Assembly: GCA_018114805.1 (NCBI GenBank) | Contig: CP073042.1 | Coordinates: forward strand, 6,865,501 to 6,929,500 | DNA: 64,000 nucleotides | Direction of reading: 5' to 3' | Source of the DNA: Candidatus Streptomyces philanthi | GTDB taxonomy: Bacteria > Actinomycetota > Actinomycetes > Streptomycetales > Streptomycetaceae | In this document: positions 56,708-64,000 of the stretch, piece by piece | Layout of the letters: each line of letters starts with the position of its first letter | Position numbering within the stretch: the first letter of the stretch is position 1 | Made by a program: the position numbers and the translations under genes | The notes under the pieces: model-generated | What the model saw: only the letters and a program-made list of their open reading frames with translations | Databases searched by the model: none | What the model was told of the DNA's origin: nothing

Positions 56708-56864
56708 GGGCGGGCGGTCGGCGGCGGGCCGCGCCGAGTCCGGGCCAGCCCGGCGCGCCCCTGCGTTGGCTGGTAACGGCCCTCCTCGCGCGGGGGGTTC
56801 GGGTGCCGCGACGGCCGTCTCGCGCGGGCCGGCCCGTGGCGGGCGCCCCCGTACGCTGTCCGCC

Positions 56865-58247
56865 ATGGCAGACAGAGATGAGCTGATCAGGCGCCGCCCG
56901 TTGGTGGCCGAGGCCGCGGCGCTCCGCTCGGGGGAACGGGACCCGCTCGCGCACGTCGAGCAGACCTGCGATCGGATCGCCGCGATCGATGGCCGGATAC
57001 ATGCGTTCGTCGCCGAGCCGGACCGGCGCGGGCGGCTGCGGGCCGAGGCCGCCGAGGTCCGCGCCCGCTGGCCCGAGCCCGCCGAGTGGCCCGCGCTGTA
57101 CGGTGTACCCGTCGGCGTGAAGGACATCATGCACGCCGACGGGCTGGCCACGGGCGCCGGCTCGGCTGTGCCCGCCGGGGAACTGACGGGGGAGCAGTCG
57201 ACGGTGGTGACGCGGCTGCGCGCGGCCGGGGCCGTGGTGGCCGGCAAGACGGTGACCGCCGAGTTCGCGGTCACGGCCCCCGGCCCCACCCGTAACCCGC
57301 ACCACTTCGACCACTCGCCGGGTGGCTCCAGCAGTGGGTCGGCGGCGGCCGTCGCGGCGGGCATGGTGCCGCTGGCGATCGTCACCCAGACCGTGGGCTC
57401 GATGATCCGGCCGGCGGCCTACTGCGGTGTCGTCGGCTTCAAACCCAGCTACGGCCGCGTCCCCGTGACCGGCGTCATCGCCAACGCGCCCAGCCTGGAC
57501 ACGCTCGGCCTGTTCGCCGCGGACCTAGCGGGCGTGGCCCACGCGGCGGTTGTGGTGTGCGACTGCTGGCGCCCCGAGGCGGCACGGGAGGCGACCGGCG
57601 CCGGGCGGGCGCTGCCCGTGCTCGGCGTGCCCACGGGGCCCTACCTCGACCGTGCGGACGCGGACGCGCTGGCGGCGTTCGACGCCCGGGTCGAGCGCCT
57701 GCGGGCGGCCGGGTTCACGGTGCGCCGGGTGCCGCTCATGGTGGACTTCGACGTCGTCTACGCCCAGCAGTTCGTCGTCAACCGGTACGAGGTGGCCCGC
57801 ACGCACGCGGAGTGGTTCCCCCGCTTCGGCGACCTCTACCGCCCCGAGACCGTCGCCGCCATCCGGCAGGGCCAGGCGGTGGCGGAGGCCGACTACGCGG
57901 CGGCCCGGGAGCACCAGCGGGCGTTCCGCGACCGGGTGTACGCCACGCTGGCCGCCGAGGGCGTCGACCTGTGGATCACGCCGGCCGCCACCGGCACGGC
58001 GCCCAGGGGGCTGGCCACCACCGGCAACTCCGTGATGTGCCTGCCGTGGTCGTACGCGGGGGTGCCGGCGCTCACCGTGCCCGCCGGCAGCCTGGCCCCC
58101 GGGCTGCCGCTCGGCGTGCAGTGCGTGGCCCGCGCCGGCGCCGACGAGGAGTTGCTGAGCTGGGCGCCGGCGATAGAGGCGGCCACCGTCATGGAGACCG
58201 CCGCCGCCACGCCCATCGCCACTGACGCGGCGGCCGGCCCCGCCTGA
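56865..58247 (+). CDS. Amidase-signature family hydrolase
   Basis: A 460-residue amidase. The Ser-cisSer-Lys triad is visible: Lys in Y-G-V-P-V-G-V-K-D-I (about residue 85), the signature SPGGSSSGSAAAVAAGMVPL (about 148-167) and the nucleophile-loop T-Q-T-V-G-S-M-I-R-P-A-A-Y. Members hydrolyse amides of unknown type; it is not clearly GatA because the GatA neighbours and C-terminal features are missing. It stands as a single gene. Confidence 0.9.
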   Translation: MADRDELIRRRPLVAEAAALRSGERDPLAHVEQTCDRIAAIDGRIHAFVAEPDRRGRLRAEAAEVRARWPEPAEWPALYGVPVGVKDIMHADGLATGAGSAVPAGELTGEQSTVVTRLRAAGAVVAGKTVTAEFAVTAPGPTRNPHHFDHSPGGSSSGSAAAVAAGMVPLAIVTQTVGSMIRPAAYCGVVGFKPSYGRVPVTGVIANAPSLDTLGLFAADLAGVAHAAVVVCDCWRPEAAREATGAGRALPVLGVPTGPYLDRADADALAAFDARVERLRAAGFTVRRVPLMVDFDVVYAQQFVVNRYEVARTHAEWFPRFGDLYRPETVAAIRQGQAVAEADYAAAREHQRAFRDRVYATLAAEGVDLWITPAATGTAPRGLATTGNSVMCLPWSYAGVPALTVPAGSLAPGLPLGVQCVARAGADEELLSWAPAIEAATVMETAAATPIATDAAAGPA

Positions 58248-58334
58248 CCTGCCCGCCGCGCTGCTCGCCCACCCGTCCGTCTCTCGCGCCCCGCCCGCCG
58301 GGCCGCGCCCCCGTCGCGGGCGGGGCGCGGACGA

Positions 58335-59094
58335 TCAGTGGGGGGCTGGCGGGTCGGTGGACGGGGCGGTGGGCGGTGCGTCGGTCGCCACCAGGACGAC
58401 GTCCAGGGCGCGCGGGCCGTGCACCCCCTCCACCCGGCTGAGTTCGATGTCGCTGGTGGCCGACGGGCCCGAGATCCAGGCCGACGGGCGGTGCGGCACC
58501 AGGCGCTCCAACGCCTGCGGCAACGAGTCCACCACCTGACCCGGCACGTGCACGACGCACACGTGGTGGTCGGGTGCGAGCGTGAGCTGACGCCGCCCCT
58601 GCCCGGGGCCCGCGTCGAGCACCAGCGTGCCGGTCTCGGCGATCGCCACCGCGCACCCGGTCACGATGCTGTCGACCGCGTCGAGGTCGCGGGCGGTCAG
58701 CGCGGGCGTGTCGGGGACCGGGGTGGTGGCGGACGCGGACAGCCAGTCGGCGGGCAGCCCCTCGGGCACCACCACGCGGCGCGCCCCGCGCGGCGAGCAG
58801 CGCCGCGACGGGGCCGGGCAGCCCGGCCCCGTCGGTCCGGTACACCTGGGCCCGGTAGTCCGCCAGGCGTGTCGCGAGCAGCTCGATCCGCTCGGCCGGC
58901 GTGCGCTCGCTGTGCGCGCGCAGGTAGTTCCGCGCCACGCCGTCCCGGGGCACGTCGCCCCGGACCACGTCGTCCCGCGCGGGCCCGCCGGCGGTGTGCG
59001 CCGCGCCGCCCGCCGCCCCCGCGACGGGGTGTCCCTCCCGCACGTCGGCCAGCGCCCGGCGCACCCGGCCGAGGGCCCGTTCCCTGCTGCTCAT
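58335..59094 (-). pseudogene. lutC: LUD-domain lactate utilization protein LutC, one frameshift
   Basis: The start ATG 59094 overlaps the LutB stop by four bases. The N-terminal part (S-S-R-E-R-A-L-G-R-V-R-R-A-L) leads to a one-base loss near 58782. The continuing frame gives V-V-V-P-E-G-L-P, the LUD motifs A-E-T-G-T-L-V-L-D, S-G-P-S-A-T-S-D-I-E-L-S-R-V-E-G-V-H-G-P and the stop at 58335. LutC works with LutAB in lactate oxidation to pyruvate. A single indel in a GC run may be a sequencing error. Confidence 0.85.
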
Positions 59095-60546
59095 GCCGTC
59101 CCCCGCTCGCCACGGGTGCGCTGCCACCAGTCGCGGAAGGACTCCGCCGGCAACTTCGGGCAACTCGCGGCCGCGCGTCCAGGCGCGGCCGGGGCCCGGC
59201 AGGCGCCTGGGGTGCAGCGCGCGGGTGCTCGAACGCCCAGCGGGCGGCGCGCATGGCGGCCCGCTCGGCCGCGTGCCCCCTGGCCGGCCGGATCACCGCC
59301 CGCGTGCCGTGCACCGTCACCGGGCCGCCCTCGACCACCCGCTCCCGTAGTCGTACCAGGACCTCCGGGATGTCGATGGCGACCGGGCAGACCTCGTAGC
59401 AGGCGCCGCAGAGCGAGGAGGCGTACGGCAGGGACGCGTCCAGCGCGCTGACGGTGCCGCGGAGCTGCGGCGTCAGGATCGCGCCGATCGGCCCCGGGTA
59501 GGCGGAGCCGTAGGCGTGGCCGCCGGCGCGCTCGTAGACGGGGCACACGTTCAGGCAGGCGGAGCAGCGGATGCAGCGCAGGGCCTGGCGCCCCACCTGG
59601 TCGGCGAGCGCGTCGGTGCGGCCGTTGTCGAGCAGGACCAGGTGGAAGGTGGCGGGGCCGTCGCCGTCGGTGGTGCCAGTCCACATCGAGGTGAAGGGGT
59701 TCATGCGCTCGGCGGTGGAGGAACGCGGCAGCAGTTGCAGGAAGACCTTCAGGTCGCGCCAGGAGGGGATAACTTTCTCGATGCCGACGACCGAGATCAG
59801 GGTCTCGGGCAGGGTCAGGCACATCCGGCCGTTGCCCTCGGACTCGACGACGACCAGGGTGCCGGTCTCGGCGACGACGAAGTTGGCGCCGGAGACGGCA
59901 ACCTTGGCCGACAGGAACTTCTCCCGCAGGTGCAGCCGCGCGGCCTCGGCGAGTTCGGCCGGTTCGTCGGTGAGCCCGTCGGGCGCCGGGCGGCCCCACC
60001 GGCCCATCTGGGTGCGGAAGATGTCGCGGATCTCGGCGCGATTGCGGTGGATGGCGGGTACCAGGATGTGCGAGGGCAGGTCCTGGCCGAGCTGCACGAT
60101 CAACTCGGCCAGATCCGTCTGTACGCCGTGATCCCGGCCGCCGCCAGCGCCTCGTTGAGGCCGATCTCCTGGGTGGCCATCGATTTGACCTTGACCACCT
60201 CGCGCTCGCCGGTCTCCCGCACCAGCCGGGTGACGATGGCGTTGGCCTCGGCGGCGTCGACGGCCCAGTGCACCTGGCCGCCGGCGGCCGTGACGGCGGC
60301 CTCCACCTGTTCCAGGTAGTGGTCGAGGTGGTGCAGGGTGTGGTCCTTGATGGCGGCGCCCGCCGCGCGCAGCTCGTCCCAGTCGGCGAGTTCGGCGACG
60401 GCCGCGGCGCGCTTGGCCCGGATGGTGTGCGTGGCGCGCCGCAGGTTGTTCCGCAGCGTGGTGTCGCGCGTGGAGCGCTCGGCCGCGTCCGGGAATGCGG
60501 GGGCGGCGCCGGGCGGGGTGGGCATGCCGAGGCGGATACGGGTCAT
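59091..60546 (-). pseudogene. lutB: Iron-sulfur lactate utilization protein LutB, three frameshifts
   Basis: From ATG 60546 the protein is in frame through V-K-V-K-S-M-A-T-Q-E-I-G to about 60120. One missing base then shifts it to E-L-I-V-Q-L-G-Q-D-L-P-S-H-I-L-V. The long middle part carries A-E-T-G-T-L-V-V-V-E, the cluster motifs C-I-R-C-S-A-C-L-N-V-C-P and C-G-A-C-Y-E-V-C-P, and L-R-E-R-V-V. Two more shifts near 59215 and 59157 precede the terminal A-E-S-F-R-D-W-W. Both ferredoxin-type motifs are complete. It is the middle gene of the lutABC operon. Confidence 0.85.
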
Positions 60547-61295
60547 AGCACCTTTCCTTCCGTACTGGTCAGGATCTGCGCGAGGTGGACCGGGCGCACG
60601 GCCGAGCCCCGGCGGGACAAGGTGCCGCCGATGTGCGTCTTGCAGGAGTTGTCCACGGTGCACACCACGTCGGCCCTGGTGGCCTCGATGGCACGGGCCT
60701 TGTCGGCGCCCATGGCGGTCGAGACGGCGGCGTTCTTGACGGCGAACGTGCCACCGAAGCCGCAACACTCGTCGGCCCCCGCCAACTCCACCAGCGTGAG
60801 CCCCCGCACCTGGCGCAGCAGGGTCAGCGGCCGGTCGCCCAGGCCCAGCATGCGCAGCCCGTGGCAGGTGGGGTGGTAGGTGACGGTGTGCGGGTAGTAC
60901 GCGCCGACGTCGGTCACCCCGAGGACGTCCACCAGGAACTCCGTCAGCTCGTACGTCCGCGGCACGACGCTCGCCGCCGCCTCGGCCAACGCGCTGCCGC
61001 GGCCCTCGGCCCGCGCCCTGGCCCCCAGGCGCGGGTAGTTGTCCCGCACCATGGCGACGCAGGAGCCGGAGGGCGTCACGATGTGGTCGTAGCCCGCGAA
61101 GACCTCGGCGTAGTGCCGCAGCAGCGGTTCGCTCTCGTGCCGGTACCCCGTGTTGTACTGCGGCTGGCCGCAGCAGGACTGGGCGGCGGGGAAGTCCACC
61201 TCGACCCCCAGCCGCTCCAGGAGGGTGACGGCGGCCTGGCCGGTGCGCGGGTAGAGGGTGTCGTTGACACAGGTGACGAAGAGGGCAACGCGCAC
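60543..61295 (-). CDS. lutA: Iron-sulfur lactate utilization protein LutA
   Basis: A 250-residue protein of the LutA/GlcF type, intact. Both CCG motifs are present: S-C-C-G-Q-P-Q-Y-N-T-G-Y and E-C-C-G-F-G-G-T-F-A-V-K, with the N-terminal F-V-T-C-V-N-D-T-L-Y-P. GTG 61295 is the likely start; the reading frame upstream has no family similarity. It overlaps lutB by four bases. With LutB and LutC it oxidises L-lactate using cytoplasmic Fe-S electron transfer. Confidence 0.92.
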   Translation of the reverse strand: MRVALFVTCVNDTLYPRTGQAAVTLLERLGVEVDFPAAQSCCGQPQYNTGYRHESEPLLRHYAEVFAGYDHIVTPSGSCVAMVRDNYPRLGARARAEGRGSALAEAAASVVPRTYELTEFLVDVLGVTDVGAYYPHTVTYHPTCHGLRMLGLGDRPLTLLRQVRGLTLVELAGADECCGFGGTFAVKNAAVSTAMGADKARAIEATRADVVCTVDNSCKTHIGGTLSRRGSAVRPVHLAQILTSTEGKVL

Positions 61296-61527
61296 GGACG
61301 CTTCTTCTGGCCCGGTCCGCCTCGCGAGGTGCCCTGGCCCTTCCGGTTCGGCCTGCCTCGACCGGTGGCGCCGGCCGACCACCGGGGTGGGCCCGGAGGT
61401 CATCAACCGCGGTGGTCATCCTGCCGCAGCCGATGGGCGGTGTGAAGTATGACCGGGCGCCACCATCGCGCGCCGGCCGGCGCCGTTCGCCCGGTCGGCG
61501 GACCGCCTGCGGAGCGCGCGCCCCCGC

Positions 61528-62694
61528 TCAGGCGGCGACCGGCGTGGGCTGGCCGAGCAGCCGGTGGATCTCCCGTACGGCCGCGCCGCCAGCCCGGTTG
61601 GCGCCGATGGTGCTGGCCGACGGGCCGTACCCGACGAGGTGGACCCGCGGGTCGCGGACGGCCCGGGTGCCGTCCAGGGCGATGCCGCCGCCCTCCTCGC
61701 GCAGCCGCAGCGGGGCCAGGTGCTCGACGGCCGGGCGGAAGCCGGTGGCCCACAGCACCACGTTCGCCTCGACGGACCGGCCGTCGTCCCAGGCGACGCC
61801 GGAGCGGGTGAGCCGGTCGAACACGGGCCGTCGGTCCAGGACGCCCGCGGCCCGGGCCCGCTCCATCGCCTCCGTCATCGGCAGCCCGGTCACGGAGACC
61901 ACGCTGCGCGGCGGCAGGCCGCGCCGCACCCGCTCCTCGACCATGGCCACCGCCGCGCGCCCCTCCTCCGGGCCGAACGGGCCGCTGCGGAACAGCGGTG
62001 GGCGCCGGGTCACCCAGGTGGTCGCCGCCGCGACCTCGGCGATCTCCAGCAGGTGCTGCACGGCGGAGGTGCCGCCGCCGACCACGACGACCCGCTGCAC
62101 GGCGAACGCCGCCGGCCCTGGGTACTGGGCGGTGTGCAACTGGCGGCCGGCGAACGTCTCCTGGCCCGGGTAGCGCGGCCAGAACGGACGGTCCCAGGTG
62201 CCGGTCGCGTTGATCACGGCCCGAGGCACCCAGTCGCCCACCGAGGTGCGCACCAGCAGCCGCCCGTCCGCCCCCTCGCGCACCGAGCTGACGTCCACCG
62301 GCCGGCGCACCGGCAGCTCGAAGGCGCGCTCGTACGCCGCGAAGTACGCGCCGATCACTTCGGACGAGGGCCGCTCGGGGTCGGTCCCGGTCAGTTCCAT
62401 GCCCGGCAGCGCGTGCATCCCGTGCACCCTGCCGTACGTCAGGGTCGGCCAGCGGAACTGCCAGGCGCCGCCCGGCGCGGGGGAGTGGTCGAGCACGCCG
62501 AAGCCCGTGTTCGGCTCGAAGCCACGCCTGTGCAGGTGGTACGCGCTGGAGAGGCCGGCCTGACCAGCGCCGATGACGAGCACGTCGAGCGGCGTCGGCG
62601 GCGTGGGCCGCGCGTCGCCGCTCCCGCCGAGGCCGCCGTCGGCCGCCCGGCCGACTCCGGTCCCTCGCTCGCGCACTACCCCAGTGTTGTTCAC
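61528..62694 (-). CDS. FAD/NAD(P)-binding flavin monooxygenase-like protein
   Basis: A 388-residue flavoprotein. The FAD fold starts DVLVIGAGQAGLSSAYHLHR and the NADPH fold VVVVGGGTSAVQHLLEIAE (about residue 190); the baseyer-villiger/FMO-like linker W-P-R-Y-P-G-Q-E-T-F and the ATG-type V-L-W-A-T-G-F-R motif are present. Related proteins are single-component monooxygenases or lysine/amine hydroxylase-like oxidases. GTG 62694 is chosen; GTG 62676 in the same frame is an alternative. It stands alone, with a hairpin just upstream. Confidence 0.85.
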   Translation of the reverse strand: MNNTGVVRERGTGVGRAADGGLGGSGDARPTPPTPLDVLVIGAGQAGLSSAYHLHRRGFEPNTGFGVLDHSPAPGGAWQFRWPTLTYGRVHGMHALPGMELTGTDPERPSSEVIGAYFAAYERAFELPVRRPVDVSSVREGADGRLLVRTSVGDWVPRAVINATGTWDRPFWPRYPGQETFAGRQLHTAQYPGPAAFAVQRVVVVGGGTSAVQHLLEIAEVAAATTWVTRRPPLFRSGPFGPEEGRAAVAMVEERVRRGLPPRSVVSVTGLPMTEAMERARAAGVLDRRPVFDRLTRSGVAWDDGRSVEANVVLWATGFRPAVEHLAPLRLREEGGGIALDGTRAVRDPRVHLVGYGPSASTIGANRAGGAAVREIHRLLGQPTPVAA

Positions 62695-62713
62695 GCTTCT
62701 ACTAACTTGGGTG

Positions 62714-62734
62714 GCGCGGGAAATCTTCCCGCGC
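62714..62734. repeat. 9-bp inverted repeat upstream of the monooxygenase gene
   Basis: GCGCGGGAA (62714-62722) and TTCCCGCGC (62726-62734) form a tight palindrome with loop ATC, 20 bases before the GTG 62694. Two tandem copies of ACGGGCCGTACAG follow at 62738-62750 and 62752-62764. The position suggests an operator for the monooxygenase gene or a terminator. The remainder of 62695-62987 has no gene. Confidence 0.6.
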
Positions 62735-62987
62735 GGCACGGGCCGTACAGAACGGGCCGTACAGCGCGCCGTACGGCGGCACGCCTCTCCGACACGGCCA
62801 CCCCGCTCGCGCCGCCGCGGCGTGCTCCGTGGCTGGGCCGCGCCGCAGCGGCCCGTACGCCCCGGGGAAGAGCGCCCGTGCGCTTTGAGAGAGAGCGCGT
62901 GCGCCCCAGAAGAAAGCCCGCCCGGCCCCGCCACTCGCTGGCGAGGCCGGACGGGAGCACCGCCGCCCCTCACCGCCCCCCCGGCGA

Positions 62988-64000
62988 TCAGCAGCGGTGC
63001 GCCACCCGGCGTGGGCACCGGGTGGCCGTGCGTGAGGAGCGCCCGCGCGCCCCGGTCGGAGCGGCCAGCAGCCCGCGCGCGGCCAGCTCGGGCGCGACGC
63101 CCTCGCCGAACCAGTATGCCTCCTCCAGGTGCGGATAGCCCGACAACACGAAGTGGTCGATGCCCAACGCGTGGTACTCCTCGATCCGGTCGGCGACCTC
63201 CGCGTGGCTGCCGACCAGCGCCGTGCCCGCGCCACCTCGCACCAGGCCGACGCCCGCCCACAGGTTCAGCGCGATCTCCAGCTTCTCCCGCGAGCCGCCG
63301 TGCAACGCCAGCATCCGCTGCTGGCCCACCGACTCGCTGCGCCCCAGAGCCCGTTGGGCGTCGTCGACCGTCTCCGCGTCGAGGTCGTCGAGCAGCCGAT
63401 CGGCGACGTCCCACGCTCGCTTCGCCGAGTCCCGCGAGATCGTGTGCAACCGGATGCCGAACCGGACCTCGCCCCCCGCGCGCTCGGCGAGACCCCTGAT
63501 CCACTCGATCTTCTCCCGCACCTGCGCCGGCCGCTCGCCCCAGGTCAGGTACACGTCGGCGTGCTCCGCCGCGACCGGCCTCGCCGCCGGCGATGAACCG
63601 CCGAAGAAGACGGGCGGCAGCGGGTCGGGCGACAGCGCCCTCAGCCCGCCCTCGATCCGGTAGTGCTCGCCGGCGAAGTCGTACGGTTCGCCGCGCCACG
63701 CGCCGCGCACCACCGACAGGAACTCCGCCGTGCGCGCGTACCGCTGGTCGTGGTCGAGGTGGTCGCCGAACCGGCGCTGCTCGGTGGAGTCGCCGCCGGT
63801 CATCACGTTCAGCAGCAGTCGCCCGCCGGTGATCCGCTGGTAGGTGGTCGCCATCTGCGCGGCGAGCACGGGCGAGAGCACCCCGGGCCGGAAGGCGACC
63901 AGGAACCTCAGCCGCTTCGTGTGCTGGGCCAGGGCGGCCGTCGTCAGCCAGGCGTCCTCGCACCAGGTGCCGGTGGGCGTCAACACCGCTTCGAAGCGCA
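62988..64000 (-). CDS. SsuD-like LLM flavin-dependent monooxygenase, 5' end outside window
   Basis: At least 337 residues of a luciferase-like monooxygenase; the frame is open to the window edge and R-F-E-A-V-L-T-P-T-G-T-W-C-E-D-A-W lies internally in relatives, so about 35-40 N-terminal residues are missing. Matches to alkanesulfonate monooxygenase include F-L-V-A-F-R-P-G, R-I-T-G-G-R-L-L-L-N-V-M-T-G-G, F-F-G-G-S-S and I-D-H-F-V-L-S-G-Y-P-H. It uses FMNH2 from a reductase to release sulfite from sulfonates, or acts on a related substrate. The last 25 residues (Arg-rich) are atypical. Confidence 0.88.
   Translation of the reverse strand, partial: RFEAVLTPTGTWCEDAWLTTAALAQHTKRLRFLVAFRPGVLSPVLAAQMATTYQRITGGRLLLNVMTGGDSTEQRRFGDHLDHDQRYARTAEFLSVVRGAWRGEPYDFAGEHYRIEGGLRALSPDPLPPVFFGGSSPAARPVAAEHADVYLTWGERPAQVREKIEWIRGLAERAGGEVRFGIRLHTISRDSAKRAWDVADRLLDDLDAETVDDAQRALGRSESVGQQRMLALHGGSREKLEIALNLWAGVGLVRGGAGTALVGSHAEVADRIEEYHALGIDHFVLSGYPHLEEAYWFGEGVAPELAARGLLAAPTGARGRSSRTATRCPRRVAHRC

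Overview
The window is very GC-rich (roughly 72-74% by eye), uses GTG as a frequent start codon and packs genes with 4-base stop/start overlaps. It carries RbpA, a chitinase with the Streptomyces-type promoter repeats, and a PP2C/SpoIIE phosphatase. This is chromosomal DNA of a Streptomyces or very close relative.

Positions 1-22135 are most of a biosynthetic gene cluster that starts before the window; only its right end is seen. One head-to-tail operon runs from 1 to 16680. It encodes the C-terminal half of a split transketolase, a GT-B-like protein, an APH-type kinase, a flavin oxidoreductase, an NRPS protein (C remnant-A-PCP), a one-module PKS (KS-AT-ACP) and a complete FkbK/J/I/H/G-like set for methoxymalonyl-ACP or hydroxymalonyl-ACP. 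An SDR, a LOG-family protein and an MFS exporter follow. A second unit (16.7-21.7 kb, with its own likely promoter) encodes an ATP-grasp ligase, degenerate paralogues of both phenylalanyl-tRNA synthetase subunits, and a YqcI/YcgG (GntA-like) protein of the heme N-hydroxylase family. A small LuxR-type regulator ends the cluster. The cut-down PheS/PheT pair next to an N-hydroxylase is the most interesting part: it recalls known pathways in which an aminoacyl-tRNA synthetase paralogue and an amine N-hydroxylase together build N-N bonds. I do not recognise the product.

Positions 22.5-28.8 kb look like a scar: a broken amino-acid dehydrogenase, a heavily decayed PucR/CdaR regulator, a three-repeat degenerate type I-E-like CRISPR remnant, the tail of an IS5-family transposase, a triply damaged aldehyde dehydrogenase and its frameshifted AcoR-like regulator.

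From 28.8 to 64 kb the content is ordinary Streptomyces chromosome. A copper block holds a His-rich membrane protein, an ECF sigma factor, a zinc-finger anti-sigma-like protein, a Met/His-rich small membrane protein, CopA and a PCuAC-like protein. After it come a SpoIIE phosphatase, a DUF6230/DUF6114 locus with a TetR regulator, a GH18 chitinase, an acyl-CoA dehydrogenase, a secreted phosphodiesterase-like protein, an Lrp regulator, an amidohydrolase, lnt-ppm1-fxsA, rbpA with a sigma-R-type promoter, YczE with a MocR regulator, an FtsK-like ATPase, an ankyrin protein, an amidase, lutABC, a flavin monooxygenase and a truncated SsuD-like LLM oxidoreductase at the right edge.

About two dozen reading-frame lesions, mostly one-base indels, hit genes between 16.7 and 60.2 kb, while 1-16.7 kb and 44-52.5 kb are clean. 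Some loci are clearly decayed; many single lesions could be residual sequencing errors. Genes with a broken frame are typed as pseudogene for that reason only.
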